From the NCBI RefSeq assembly GCF_000317535.1, contig NC_019757.1, forward strand, positions 3,747,501 through 3,811,500: a stretch of 64,000 nt of DNA, written 5' to 3'. The notes below the pieces were generated by a model. The model searched no databases. It was not told the origin of the DNA and saw only the letters and a list, made by a program, of their open reading frames with translations. A program made the position numbers and the translations under genes. Of the stretch, positions 50,821 to 60,645 are shown piece by piece. Origin of the DNA: Cylindrospermum stagnale PCC 7417 (GTDB lineage: Bacteria; Cyanobacteriota; Cyanobacteriia; Cyanobacteriales; Nostocaceae). The number at the start of each line of letters is the position of its first letter. Within the stretch, counting starts at the first letter, position 1.

Positions 50821-53817
50821 ATGGAAAACACAGAAGTTACTATATCAGAACTAATTGATATTAGTAACTGTGACCAAGAGCAAATCCATATTCCTGGTCA
50901 TATCCAGCCACATGGTCTACTCCTGGCTTTACAAGAACCCCATCTCAAAATCTTACAAGTTAGTGAAAACACAAATCAATTATTTGGCATTCCAGCAGAA
51001 TTTTTACTTGGTCAAAACTTAACCTGCCTATTATCTCACGAGCAAATAAAGTTTATTACTGATGCCTTGACACAAGATAACTTGGCTTTTGTCCACTTAT
51101 TTGAAATTAAAACTGAGGCTAGTAAAAGCCCTCATTCTTTTCTAGGAATGTTACATCGCTCTCATGATGTTTTAATTCTGGAACTGGAACCTCATTCATC
51201 TACAGAAACAAGTCTATGTCTAGAAAAATATCATCAATTGGAAAAAGCAGTTTCTAGCATCAGCAATGCATCCAATTTGGATAAACTATTTCACATTATT
51301 GCCCAAGAAGTTAAAAATATAACCCAGTTTGACCGGGTGATGCTCTACAGGTTTGAAGCAGACTACAGTGGAGTTGTGATTGCAGAAGATAAGCAAAGTA
51401 ATCTAGAAAGTTACCTAGGATTGCATTATCCTGCCACTGACATTCCGACTCAAGCCAGAAAATTTTACTATGAAAATTTGCTGCGAGTTATTCCAGATAT
51501 TAATTATCAGCCCGTAAAAATAATTCCCACAAATCACCCCCTAACAGATAGACCTCTTGACTTAAGTGGTGCATTACTGAGGAGTATATCACCATTGCAT
51601 GTTGAGTACTTGCAAAATATGGGCGTTGCTGCTTCAATGTCCATTTCACTAATCAATGAAAACAGACTTTGGGGTTTGATTGCTTGCCACCATTACACTC
51701 CCAAGTATATTGATTATGACATTCGCAAAACTTGTGAATTTATCGGTCAGTTTGCATCTCTTGAGTTACTTCATCAGCAGGAAAGCTTGTTGAACTTTTA
51801 CCGCCAACAAGTCAAATTAATTCAGGTACAGCTAAGTCAAAATTTAGGTAATAAATTAGACTACATCGGTAATGTATTCCAGCGTAATGAATCCAGCGTC
51901 TTGAATTTAGTTCGCTCTACTGGTGCTGCCATCTTATTAGAAGGACAACTAATATTAATCGGTAATACTCCCTCTGAATCAGATACTCAGGAGCTAGTTA
52001 CCTGGCTACAAAACCAAAATCAACAGGAGATTTATTACACAGATTCTCTACCTCAACTTTACCCAAATGCCAGAAATTTCCAAGATATAGCCAGCGGTAT
52101 TCTCGCAATTTCAATTATTCTCAACCAGCGGTCTTACCATATCATCTGGTTTCGACCAGAGCAAATTCAAATTGTTCATTGGGCAGGTAATCCTAATAAG
52201 CCGACATCTATTACCTCAGACAATAACCTGCGTCTAACTCCACGGAAATCATTTGAACTCTGGAAAGAAACTGTTCAAGAGAAATCACTTCCCTGGCAAC
52301 CATTTGCAATTGAAGTTGCACAAGAAATGAGGAATAATCTCATGTTGGCAGCACTAGAGTTTTCTCAAATGGCTCTACAGGAGGCAGCTCAACAGGCAGA
52401 AATTGCCAACCGCGCCAAAAGCCATTTTCTTGCCAAAATGAGTCATGAATTAAGAACTCCCCTGAATGCTATCTTGGGATTCACTCAGCTGATAACCCGT
52501 AATGGCTCTTTATCTCCAGAAGATCAAGAGAATTTAGACATCATTAATCGTAGTGGTGAGCATTTGCTGATTTTAATTAGTGATGTTTTGGAAATGTCTA
52601 AAATTGAGGCTGGTCAACTAACCCTGAACGAAAGCTATTTTGACTTGCATCGTCTAATTTATTCTATTCAGGAAATGTTAGCACTGAAAGCTTCAGATAA
52701 GGGGCTGAGTTTAGTGACTGAAATTGCTGAAAACGTGAGCCAGTTTGTTTGTGGTGATGAGGGCAAGTTACGACAAATACTCATTAATCTGATAGGAAAT
52801 GCAGTCAAATTTACCATTGTTGGTTACATAGCTCTCAGAGTATCTTATCCCAGCACTTCTTCATCTTTAGCAACTGACCAAGGCAAGATAGTTGTCGAAT
52901 TTGAACTTGAAGATACCGGGCCTGGGATTGCTATTGATGATTTGGGATTAATCTTTGAAGCATTTGTACAAGCTAAAAGTGGGCGACAGTTTATGCAGGG
53001 TACAGGTCTTGGACTAGCTATTAGCCGCCAATTTGCCAGACTCATGGGAGGTGACGTTACAGTTAGAAGCATCTTAGGTCATGGTTCAACCTTTACTTGT
53101 CAAGTTCAACTCACCCAAGTTGACACAGTTGATGTTCTTCATCCCACACAACCTACAAGACGAGTCATTGGTTTGCAACCAGGGCAACCTAACTACCGTA
53201 TCTTGGTGGTTGAAGATGTCCCAGAAAATCGGCAGTTAATCGTCAAACTGCTCAAGTCTGTTGGGTTTGAGGTGCGTGCTGCGGAAAATGGTTTAGAAGC
53301 AATTGATATTTGCCAAGAGTGGGAACCGCACTTCATTTGGATGGATATACAAATGCCCGTGATGGATGGACGTGAAGCAACTCAGCGAATTCGAGCCATT
53401 ACCCAAAGAAAAGACCTAAAGATTATTGCTCTGACTGCGAGTGCTTTTGAAGAAGACAGAAAAGCTATCTTAGAAATTGGCTGTGATGATTTCGTTACTA
53501 AACCTTTTGAAGAAACTATTTTGTTTGATAAAATGGCACACTATCTAAGTTTGCGCTACATCTATGCAGAAAATAATCAACAAAAGCTGCCTGAAGCTAA
53601 AATCCAATATCAACAATTGACTTTATCAGATTTGCAGGTTATGCCGACCGCTTGGATTTCTCAAGTCCATGAAGCAGCGCTGATAATTGACGATACAAAA
53701 CTCTACGAGCTTTTTGCTCAAATACCCGAAGATCAGCATCAACTTGCAGATGCCTTAAAAAATTTAGTTGAAAACTTCCATGTGGGAACTATTATTAATC
53801 TTACTTCCTTGCCATAG
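50821..53817 (+). CDS. Bacteriophytochrome hybrid histidine kinase
   Basis: 998 aa. PAS at about 15-120, GAF at about 140-310 with PATDIPTQAR near 210, PHY at about 320-500, HisKA with SHELRTPLNAILG near 541, HATPase with NAVKF near 659 and GTGLGLAIS near 727, receiver with phospho-Asp in IWMDIQMPVMDG near 841, and a short helical tail. The chromophore Cys is in the N-terminal arm (Cys17 in NCDQEQIHIPG). The GAF position used by plant/Cph1 phytochromes has no Cys (SISPLHVEYLQNMGV). This predicts biliverdin and far-red sensing. The REC-GGDEF gene follows 8 nt downstream. Confidence 0.93.
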   Translation: MENTEVTISELIDISNCDQEQIHIPGHIQPHGLLLALQEPHLKILQVSENTNQLFGIPAEFLLGQNLTCLLSHEQIKFITDALTQDNLAFVHLFEIKTEASKSPHSFLGMLHRSHDVLILELEPHSSTETSLCLEKYHQLEKAVSSISNASNLDKLFHIIAQEVKNITQFDRVMLYRFEADYSGVVIAEDKQSNLESYLGLHYPATDIPTQARKFYYENLLRVIPDINYQPVKIIPTNHPLTDRPLDLSGALLRSISPLHVEYLQNMGVAASMSISLINENRLWGLIACHHYTPKYIDYDIRKTCEFIGQFASLELLHQQESLLNFYRQQVKLIQVQLSQNLGNKLDYIGNVFQRNESSVLNLVRSTGAAILLEGQLILIGNTPSESDTQELVTWLQNQNQQEIYYTDSLPQLYPNARNFQDIASGILAISIILNQRSYHIIWFRPEQIQIVHWAGNPNKPTSITSDNNLRLTPRKSFELWKETVQEKSLPWQPFAIEVAQEMRNNLMLAALEFSQMALQEAAQQAEIANRAKSHFLAKMSHELRTPLNAILGFTQLITRNGSLSPEDQENLDIINRSGEHLLILISDVLEMSKIEAGQLTLNESYFDLHRLIYSIQEMLALKASDKGLSLVTEIAENVSQFVCGDEGKLRQILINLIGNAVKFTIVGYIALRVSYPSTSSSLATDQGKIVVEFELEDTGPGIAIDDLGLIFEAFVQAKSGRQFMQGTGLGLAISRQFARLMGGDVTVRSILGHGSTFTCQVQLTQVDTVDVLHPTQPTRRVIGLQPGQPNYRILVVEDVPENRQLIVKLLKSVGFEVRAAENGLEAIDICQEWEPHFIWMDIQMPVMDGREATQRIRAITQRKDLKIIALTASAFEEDRKAILEIGCDDFVTKPFEETILFDKMAHYLSLRYIYAENNQQKLPEAKIQYQQLTLSDLQVMPTAWISQVHEAALIIDDTKLYELFAQIPEDQHQLADALKNLVENFHVGTIINLTSLP

Positions 53818-53825
53818 TATTCAGT

Positions 53826-54839
53826 ATGTCTATATCTAAAAACAGTAATAAATCTAATCTGATTTTGCTTGTTGATGATACCCCAGACAATCTACGCTTG
53901 CTATCCAAGATGCTAGAGTTACAAGGATTCAACGTTAGAAAAACTGTTTCTGGAAAAATGGCAATCCAGGCAGCAAAGCTAGAACCTCCTGACTTAATTT
54001 TGCTTGATATTAATATGCCTGAAATTAATGGTTATGAAGTTTGTCGGCAACTGAAATCTCAAGCAGAAACTGCCAATATTCCCATAATTTTTATTAGTGC
54101 TCTAGATCAAACTACAGATAAAGTTATGGCATTTGAGATTGGTGGAGTAGACTACATCACAAAACCTTTTCAAGAGTCAGAAGTATTAGCAAGGGTGAAG
54201 AATCAATTGATTATTCGCCAGCAACAGCAGCAACTCATCATCCAAAACCAACAGTTACAGCAAGAAATATGTGAACGCAAACGCGCTGAAGAAGCTTTAG
54301 TTTTAGCCAATCACCAGCTAAATCTCTTTGCACTCTTAGATGGCTTGACAGGAGTCGCCAATCGGCGGAAATTTGATGAATTTTTTGGTCTTGAATGGCA
54401 GCAACTTTTCCGGGAAAAGTTACCTCTATCTTTACTATTATGCGATGTTGATTTTTTCAAAAAATATAACGATACCTATGGTCATTTAGCAGGAGATCAT
54501 TGTTTACAGCAGGTTGCTAAAACAATTGCATTGTCGGTTAAGCATCCGGCTGATTTAGTGGCTCGTTATGGAGGAGAAGAATTTGCCGTAATTCTCTCAA
54601 ATACCAATTCTAACGGGGCTATGTATGTAGCAGAGGTAATTAGAAAAGAAGTACATAACCTCCAGATTCCCCATGCTCAATCTAGAGTTGATGAATATGT
54701 AACCTTGAGTATAGGAGTTACAACTATTGTCCCCAATCTTGATATTAGCCCAGATACCTTAATTGCGATCGCTGACAAAGCGCTCTATGCTGCCAAAGCG
54801 CAAGGGAGAAACCGGATTGTAGCTGAAAATTTCAATTGA
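53826..54839 (+). CDS. Response regulator diguanylate cyclase (REC-GGDEF)
   Basis: 337 aa. Receiver with LLVDDTPDNLRLL, phospho-Asp61 in LLDINMPEINGY, and Lys in ITKPF. Then a coiled-coil linker (QQQQQLIIQNQQLQQ) and a GGDEF domain with DGLTGVANRRKFDEFF and the active-site RYGGEEFAVIL near residue 247. The inhibitory RxxD site is HPAD here, lacking the Arg, so product inhibition may be lost. It makes cyclic di-GMP, probably under control of the phytochrome encoded 8 nt upstream, giving a light-to-c-di-GMP circuit (inference). Confidence 0.94.
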   Translation: MSISKNSNKSNLILLVDDTPDNLRLLSKMLELQGFNVRKTVSGKMAIQAAKLEPPDLILLDINMPEINGYEVCRQLKSQAETANIPIIFISALDQTTDKVMAFEIGGVDYITKPFQESEVLARVKNQLIIRQQQQQLIIQNQQLQQEICERKRAEEALVLANHQLNLFALLDGLTGVANRRKFDEFFGLEWQQLFREKLPLSLLLCDVDFFKKYNDTYGHLAGDHCLQQVAKTIALSVKHPADLVARYGGEEFAVILSNTNSNGAMYVAEVIRKEVHNLQIPHAQSRVDEYVTLSIGVTTIVPNLDISPDTLIAIADKALYAAKAQGRNRIVAENFN

Positions 54840-54885
54840 TGAGGTTGCAGATAAGCGATTTGAGAAAAATGGAACCACAGATCAG

Positions 54886-54978
54886 CAGGACTTACGCACA
54901 ACTAACGCATTTCTTTCCTTGCGAGGCTTCCGACGCAATCCCAAACCGCTGTAAAACCGTGATAATGCGTAAGCCCTG
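54886..54978. repeat. Small inverted-repeat element (CAGGACTTACGCA ends)
   Basis: CAGGACTTACGCA at 54886-54898 and TGCGTAAGCCCTG at 54966-54978 are imperfect inverted repeats bounding about 93 bp without a gene. Related CAGGATTTACGCA sequence occurs at 48166. Probably a miniature transposable-element derivative. Confidence 0.6.
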
Positions 54979-55215
54979 ATGAATACAGAGAATTCAGGCT
55001 GTGTTTATCAGTTATTACTTATACCATTTCTTTATGAGGCTGCGCGGAATTTCCTAACTTTGTCTTCTCCTTCTCTGTGTCCTCTGCGGCTGGAGTGGTA
55101 GCCTGCGGCACGCCGCTCCGCGTCTACGTTTATCTTTAAATTGAGCGCATCTTTATACAGAATTGGTATTACGTACCCTGATCTGAGACTTCTGGCTGGC
55201 GTCTACCTCTGTAGT

Positions 55216-55352
55216 CAATACTGCTCGGTTAAGAATATTCGTAGGTTGGGTTGAGGCGAGAGCGAAACCCGACAAATACTTGAAAATGTTGGGTTGAGGA
55301 ACGAAACCCAACCTACAGGTTTTTATTTTTTAGACTTAACCGAGCAGTATTG
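55216..55352. mobile_element. 137-bp MITE with 18-bp TIR and 10-bp target duplication
   Basis: CAATACTGCTCGGTTAAG at 55216-55233 and its exact complement at 55335-55352 form perfect terminal inverted repeats. The 10-bp sequence CCTCTGTAGT flanks both ends directly (55206-55215 and 55353-55362), a clean target-site duplication. The interior holds GTAGGTTGGGTT and its complement AACCCAACCTAC and no coding frame. The ends share the CA start and GTTAAG end with the IS at 58918-60332, so a related transposase may mobilise it. Confidence 0.9.
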
Positions 55353-55453
55353 CCTCTGTAGTTACAAATAATCAACCAGGATTTTTGTAAGAAGTATAAT
55401 AAATTATTGCTGGATAACAAATAATTGATTATTCGCGTACTGATAATTTTTGA

Positions 55454-56911
55454 CTAATATCCTGACTGAAGTTTCTGAACCAAATCATAAAAAGGTTGCC
55501 AATTATCCGACTCGGCAATTGATTCCCAAGTTGATTCAATTACAGGTCTTAATAACGCTGTTTTTGGATTATAGACAGCCAGATTTTTGGCAATTTTTTC
55601 CATGTCTGCTAGGTCAAAATTATTGAGAATTTTATGGTAAAGTACGCACCAATTATCAAAACCTGTTGAAGATCCTAATCCTGGCACAATATCTGAATCA
55701 TTCATCACAAAAGCTGGTTCATCTCGCCATTTGTGGGAAAAAGTGCGAGCCATCTCATAAAAGAATTGATGATAACCAACTTGGCTATTTTGCAAAAAGG
55801 CGATCGTCATCTGCAAAAGCTCATCAGCTTCTGGATATGGCAACTGCTCAAACCCCAACTTCTTCAACATCAGACTTCGATATTCAGCCTGATAATATTC
55901 CCCAAAGCTAGCTAATCCTGCCTCTAAATTGCTCTGATCAATCACCGCCTTTAATGGTTCTTGGAGCATTTCTAAATTCAATTGGCAAATACTCGGTTGC
56001 TGGCTGTAACAATAGCGTCTATAATAGTCGAAATATGCAGCAGTAAAGTAGGGATCATAAGTAGGGATAAAAGCATAAGGGCCATAGTCAAAACTTTCCC
56101 CCGTAATTGACATATTGTCAGTATTGAGGACTGCATGACAAAAGCCAGCTGCCATCCATTGCGCTACTAGTTCCGCTACTCGTTTGACTAATTCTGCATA
56201 AAACAGGGCATATTTATCTTTGTCAGCAACTAAGTGTCGGTAATACTGCTCAATTACATGGTCTAACAGCTTTTTGGTTAAATCTGGACGCTGAAAAAAG
56301 TGCAGTCGCTCAAAAGTACCAAAGCGAATGTGGGAACTGCCCATCCGTACCATCACAGATGAACGGGTAGGAGAAGGTTCATCGCCTCGCCAGAGAGATA
56401 AACCTGTTTCAATCATCGTTAGACAACGGGAGGTACGTACCCCCAGGTAGTGCAGCGCTTCTGCTGCGAGAACTTCCCGCACTCCGCCTTTGAGTGTGAG
56501 CATACCATCACCACCACGGGAGTAAGGGGTTCTACCAGAACCTTTGGTGCCAAAGTCGTACAATTGTCCGTCACTGGCCCGTACTTGCCCGTAAAGAAAG
56601 CCTCTACCATCGCCCAACTGCGAGTTATATTCACCAAATTGATAGCCGTGGTAACGCAGTGCTAACAAGGGTTTGCGCCCCTTAAATTGACCAAAAGCTG
56701 TAATAAAATCTTCGTCTTTGACTATTTGGGGATTTAGTCCCAAACGGGGTAGCAGTGCATCATTGCGCCAACGCAAGATGTGTTGGGGAAATTCCGCCGC
56801 TGCAACTTCGTCATAGTAGTCGTGGCCTAGAGATTCCAAGGCACTTTCGTAGTTGAGGGTGAGAAAAGGATTGCTAGAATTCGTGTTATTTGGAGTTTCA
56901 GCCAGAGTCAT
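55454..56911 (-). CDS. selO: SelO/YdiU-family protein adenylyltransferase
   Basis: 485 aa from ATG 56911; a TTG three codons earlier is possible. Pseudokinase-fold AMPylase. Visible segments are [21 protein letters not shown] near residue 80, [20 protein letters not shown] near 125, [12 protein letters not shown] near 147, and [19 protein letters not shown] near 255, which contains the catalytic-type Asn-Asp metal motif. It transfers AMP to Ser/Thr/Tyr of proteins during oxidative stress (family knowledge). The C-terminal selenocysteine/Cys of some members is not present. Confidence 0.92.
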   Translation of the reverse strand: MTLAETPNNTNSSNPFLTLNYESALESLGHDYYDEVAAAEFPQHILRWRNDALLPRLGLNPQIVKDEDFITAFGQFKGRKPLLALRYHGYQFGEYNSQLGDGRGFLYGQVRASDGQLYDFGTKGSGRTPYSRGGDGMLTLKGGVREVLAAEALHYLGVRTSRCLTMIETGLSLWRGDEPSPTRSSVMVRMGSSHIRFGTFERLHFFQRPDLTKKLLDHVIEQYYRHLVADKDKYALFYAELVKRVAELVAQWMAAGFCHAVLNTDNMSITGESFDYGPYAFIPTYDPYFTAAYFDYYRRYCYSQQPSICQLNLEMLQEPLKAVIDQSNLEAGLASFGEYYQAEYRSLMLKKLGFEQLPYPEADELLQMTIAFLQNSQVGYHQFFYEMARTFSHKWRDEPAFVMNDSDIVPGLGSSTGFDNWCVLYHKILNNFDLADMEKIAKNLAVYNPKTALLRPVIESTWESIAESDNWQPFYDLVQKLQSGY

Positions 56912-57032
56912 TACGAGCAAAGCTTAATTCATCATTTCCTTAATACTACCTCTGGTATCAGCCTCAGCATAGACAAAGAAAGCGTTCCCTGTCTGGGAAT
57001 AGCTGTGCTACTTGAAAATCGGGAGCGGGATA

Positions 57033-57704
57033 ATGAGTAAAGTTTTGCAATTAAAGAAGAAGTTAACTCAATTAGCTATTTTAGATGCTACTTTTGAGGT
57101 TTTTGGCTCAGAATCACATCAATATCACCTCAAACCTTGTTTACAAGACGCAGATATTCAAGTTTTTGAAGCAAGGCATCATATCACCCTGCCCAGTGAA
57201 TATTGTCACTTTTTGTTAGAAGTTGGTAATGGTGGGGCTGGACCAGGATACGGGCTGTACAGCATCCCTGGACTTTTATCTGCTAATGGAATTGCCACCA
57301 CACCATATCAAGTAAACTACGAGATTCTCTCTCAACCATTTCTGCTGACAGAAGCATGGAATGATTTGGATTTGATCATTAAAAATCCAGCGGGTACGGT
57401 AACTAATAATGATGCTTACTTAGACAATAAATTTATCCAGGGAACTCTCACTATGGCTAATTATGGCTGTGGAATGTATGCTCTGTTAGTTATTACCGGA
57501 GAACAACAGGGAAAAATCTGGATAGATGACCGGACTAATGATAGTGGTATATATCCCGCTTCTGGGAATTTTTGTCATTATTTTCATGACGCCGATCATC
57601 AGGATTTTCAGCCAGATAGCGACGAGGAGCAGCCTTTGAGTTTTTATGATTGGTATGAAGACTGGCTCAACCGCAGTTTATATCAAATTCGTCAGTCCGT
57701 TTGA
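57033..57704 (+). CDS. SMI1/KNR4-family protein
   Basis: 223 aa from ATG 57033, which has GGGAG just upstream. SMI1/KNR4 fold with ITLPSEYCHFLLEVGNGGAGPGYGLYSI near residue 55, the characteristic LP.(D/E)Y..FL...NGG pattern. Bacterial members are often immunity proteins against nucleic-acid-targeting toxins, but many stand alone as here; no toxin gene is next to it. It ends in a repeat-rich region. Confidence 0.88.
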   Translation: MSKVLQLKKKLTQLAILDATFEVFGSESHQYHLKPCLQDADIQVFEARHHITLPSEYCHFLLEVGNGGAGPGYGLYSIPGLLSANGIATTPYQVNYEILSQPFLLTEAWNDLDLIIKNPAGTVTNNDAYLDNKFIQGTLTMANYGCGMYALLVITGEQQGKIWIDDRTNDSGIYPASGNFCHYFHDADHQDFQPDSDEEQPLSFYDWYEDWLNRSLYQIRQSV

Positions 57705-57900
57705 CATCCTCCCGCCGCTAACCTGGAGTACCAGGTATAGGGCGGGATTCCAAAGATTGCTCTTTGGGCTTCCTCAAAGTTGTTTGTGATAAATAAAACA
57801 CTCGTAGATCCCCCCAACCCCCCGAACGGGGGGCAAAAACTTCTCAAAGTCCCCCGTTCGGGGAGCGGGGGCGGGGACTGTCTTGTCTTTGCTGTTTTGA
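57705..57900. repeat. Repeat cluster: IS200/IS605-like hairpin and GC hairpin
   Basis: GACATCCTCCCGCC at 57703-57716 and GGGCGGGATTCC at 57741-57752 form a hairpin of the type found at ends of IS200/IS605 elements; no transposase accompanies it. A second hairpin of CCCCGAACGGGGGG and CCCCCGTTCGGGG units covers about 57810-57880. No gene in the 57705-58052 gap. Confidence 0.6.
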
Positions 57901-58052
57901 TTAAGTGTGTGTTTTTATGCCATTTTTGCTTAAAAATACTATAGTTTATTTTATGAAGTTGTGCTTTATTCTCCCACAGACTAAAGTCACTGGCTCTAGA
58001 ACAAAGCCTGCCAAAGCCAGTTAATTATGTGCGTCTTCATCAAGAAATGGGA

Positions 58053-58634
58053 TTAGTTGATTATATTACTTGGTTGCCAGTGAGGATTGGTGAGACTTGT
58101 GAGGATATGATCTTCCCATTTTCCATTAATCATCAAGTAGTCTCTTGCATATCCTTCTACTACAAAACCGAGTTTTTTGAGGACGTTACCACTGCGGCGA
58201 TTGTGCGGCATATAATTTGCCATGATGCGGTGAAAATTTAATTCTTGAAATACATACTGAGTTGCTGCTCCCAGCCCTTCTGTCATATATCCTTTATTTT
58301 GTACAGCCGACGCCAGACCATATCCCACATAGCAAAAATGGGCAGATCCTCGGATAAAGTTGCTAAAATTTATCGTGCCAATAATTTTTGTGGGCTGGTT
58401 TTTGAGATACATAAATAGCTTTAATGAATGATCATTGATGAATTCTAAAAAATTGGTTTCAACTTGATATTCCCAATACTCTTCGGTGAAAAAACCATCA
58501 GCCCACAGGGGGTAAAATGGGGTGAGATAGGTTTTGTTATCGGTAAAATATTTGACAATTTGGGGTATATCTTCTGGGGTCGCCACTCTTAATAACAGGC
58601 GATCGCTTGTAATTAGTGGCAGTTCTGATTTCAT
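58053..58634 (-). CDS. GNAT-family N-acetyltransferase (RimJ-like)
   Basis: 193 aa from ATG 58634, with GGAAG upstream; an ATG at 58655 is an alternative. RimJ/RimL-like GNAT: PLITSDRLLLRVATPEDI near the start, GYGLASAVQNKGYMTEGLG near residue 115 (acetyl-CoA loop), NFHRIMANYMPHNRRSGNVL near 147 and LGFVVEGYARDYLMINGKW at the end. It probably acetylates a protein N terminus or an amino compound. It stands alone between repeats. Confidence 0.9.
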   Translation of the reverse strand: MKSELPLITSDRLLLRVATPEDIPQIVKYFTDNKTYLTPFYPLWADGFFTEEYWEYQVETNFLEFINDHSLKLFMYLKNQPTKIIGTINFSNFIRGSAHFCYVGYGLASAVQNKGYMTEGLGAATQYVFQELNFHRIMANYMPHNRRSGNVLKKLGFVVEGYARDYLMINGKWEDHILTSLTNPHWQPSNIIN

Positions 58635-58917
58635 CGGGATATCTTCCAAATACATTCTAAGGATTTGGTAAATTTTCTCATACCTGCGGCACTGGGCATA
58701 ATGGGCTTAAAACTTTGGCTGAAGACAATTGAATAATTTTGTAATGCTGGGTATTCATTGATCTGGTGAATTTTAGTGGAAAATATGTGCCGCAGTTTAC
58801 AGAAATCTGTTGAGCCTTGCTCAGACTGGATCAATTGAGCAGCTGTCCCTCTGATTTAACTAAGGGACTTGCAAATAATAAAACATCCCAAATTTTTTTG
58901 TGGGGTGGGCTTCTAGC

Positions 58918-60332
58918 CATTGGTGTCAAGTTAAGGCATCAGCCCAGATGTCAAGTGACCGAGCAGCCGTTCGTCGGTGACGTTGACGGACGGCTTTGAC
59001 CAACCCCATCGAACGATGATGTTCTACGAGCCAAGGAATAAGTTGTAACCCAGGGTTACGTAAAAGTGCGCGGTGGAAAAAATAGAAACTGCGAAAAACC
59101 ATTTCTACAGAAATGCGCTCAATTGGCTGTTGTAAAGCTACTGCGACATCGGCACACAAGTCATTAAGAACAGCGTAGAAAATCCAAGTAGCATATATTT
59201 GCATCTGCACACCATTAGTGCCACCAACCCACAGATAGGACAATCCCAATAAACGCTTAGTCAATAAAAATGCATCCTCAATGCGCCAGCGTCGACGGTA
59301 TAATTCGCAAACTTCCTGTGCCGAAAGTTGTTGTGGGTCAAGAACATTAGTCAAGTAATGATACCAAGTCTTGCCCCACAATACGGAAACTTGGCGCATG
59401 GGATGGCGACATGGGTTGGTGTGATGCCATCCCATTTGAATAATTTCGTCTTTGTAGTGAGAGCCGTCAGAAAGTACACGTGCTACCTTATATCTCACCT
59501 TTTCCTTTTGGCGTGTCAGCACATACTTATTAGCTGTAGTCAGAGAATCAAACCATTCAAAACCATAAAATCCCATGTCTACTACGAGTAAACCGCCTGA
59601 AGGTAAACGTTCTAACAGTGCTTGCCACCAACGAGTCTCATTTCGTTTGACATCGGCATCATACCAAACTGCCACGGGAGTGTGAGTGAAAGCTTCAACC
59701 ACCATCAGCATTTTTCCTGCCAACACCGCACCTGTTTTTTCTTGCAGTTGTCCGAAGTGTTTTTTCATGGCTTCGAGTGTCGAGGCGTCTCCAATCCAAA
59801 TGGCGGGAAATTTCTCGGACACTGATGCCCAGGCTGGGGCTAATTCCCTTACACTCCTTTTAGCTGCTAGGCACTCTATGACCTGCTCTAACAGTTTGGC
59901 AAATAGATGAGCCGGTAGGCTGTTGAGTCTTTGAGACAAAGCTTGCTTACTCACTTTCGTTGCCTCTACCCACATCAATCCTTCTACTTCTAGGATTCGC
60001 AATACATCTGTTAAGTGCTGTACTTGTCTATACACTATACTCAACACTATTGCTGCCATTACTGGTAGGGTCAGTACTCGTGAGCGCAAGCTCCGTTCTT
60101 TATCTTTTACTTCTTTGAGGTTGGTAAATGTGCCTGGACTTACCAACTCAAACAACCTTGATTCTATCTCTTCACTTGCCGGAGCCGGTACGTTGACTCG
60201 ATGGCGAAAATCTGGATTCCCTTGCTTTTTCCGTGGTTTACTCATGGCTCTTTTCAACACCCCTGTGTTGACTTCTACCATTAGGTTTCCCTCTCTTGAC
60301 ACAAATCCATTTTTCTTAACTTGACACCAATG
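58918..60332 (-). mobile_element. Complete IS4-family insertion sequence, 1415 bp
   Basis: Perfect 18-bp terminal inverted repeats CATTGGTGTCAAGTTAAG at 58918-58935 and 60315-60332, flanked by the 9-bp direct repeat GCTTCTAGC (58909-58917 and 60333-60341). It carries one transposase gene. The insertion is in a palindromic GGGCTTCTAGCCC-type dispersed repeat; a second copy of that repeat stands intact at 60359-60378. It looks intact and recently inserted. Confidence 0.95.
58926..60281 (-). CDS. IS4-family DDE transposase
   Basis: 451 aa from ATG 60281, with GAGAGGG eight bases upstream; a GTG at 60302 is in frame. DDE residues: Asp in IWIGDAST near residue 167, Asp in LLVVDMGFYG near 229, and the YREK-like RRRWRIEDAFLLTKR near 331 with the catalytic Glu. 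It appears full length and without frameshift. The stop codon TGA lies inside the left inverted repeat, a compact arrangement. Confidence 0.93.
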   Translation of the reverse strand: MVEVNTGVLKRAMSKPRKKQGNPDFRHRVNVPAPASEEIESRLFELVSPGTFTNLKEVKDKERSLRSRVLTLPVMAAIVLSIVYRQVQHLTDVLRILEVEGLMWVEATKVSKQALSQRLNSLPAHLFAKLLEQVIECLAAKRSVRELAPAWASVSEKFPAIWIGDASTLEAMKKHFGQLQEKTGAVLAGKMLMVVEAFTHTPVAVWYDADVKRNETRWWQALLERLPSGGLLVVDMGFYGFEWFDSLTTANKYVLTRQKEKVRYKVARVLSDGSHYKDEIIQMGWHHTNPCRHPMRQVSVLWGKTWYHYLTNVLDPQQLSAQEVCELYRRRWRIEDAFLLTKRLLGLSYLWVGGTNGVQMQIYATWIFYAVLNDLCADVAVALQQPIERISVEMVFRSFYFFHRALLRNPGLQLIPWLVEHHRSMGLVKAVRQRHRRTAARSLDIWADALT

Positions 60333-60341
60333 GCTTCTAGC

Positions 60342-60642
60342 CCGCCCGGAATATGGGATGGGCTTCTAGCCCATCCCACAAGATTGGGTAATTTGTTTCT
60401 TGGAAATCCCTAAGATGCTGTTATGAGAAGAAACAGCCGTCTGGATGTGGGATTATGCCAAAAACACCAGTTAAGGTGATGATTTTTGCTGTGAATCTGC
60501 CAGTTAACCAAAATCTTGATAAGCTGATTTCTAATATCTACGGCCGCTGGAATCAAAGCCGAATGGTATAACTTTGATGCCATTTCTTTGTCCAAAAGCT
60601 GTACTTGTTAGCTCTTGATAAATCTAGTTTACAAGAAGGATA
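60342..60642. other. Spacer with a dispersed palindrome, no gene seen
   Basis: About 300 bp between the IS and bioB. It begins with GGGATGGGCTTCTAGCCCATCCC at about 60356-60378, a palindrome of the same type the IS interrupted. Nothing else is recognisable; it should contain the bioB promoter. Confidence 0.5.
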
Positions 60643-60645
60643 GTG

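Noticed and set aside
57705-57770. IS200/IS605 element
   Set aside because: Only an end-like hairpin is present; no tnpA, tnpB or second end, so it is listed as a repeat remnant.
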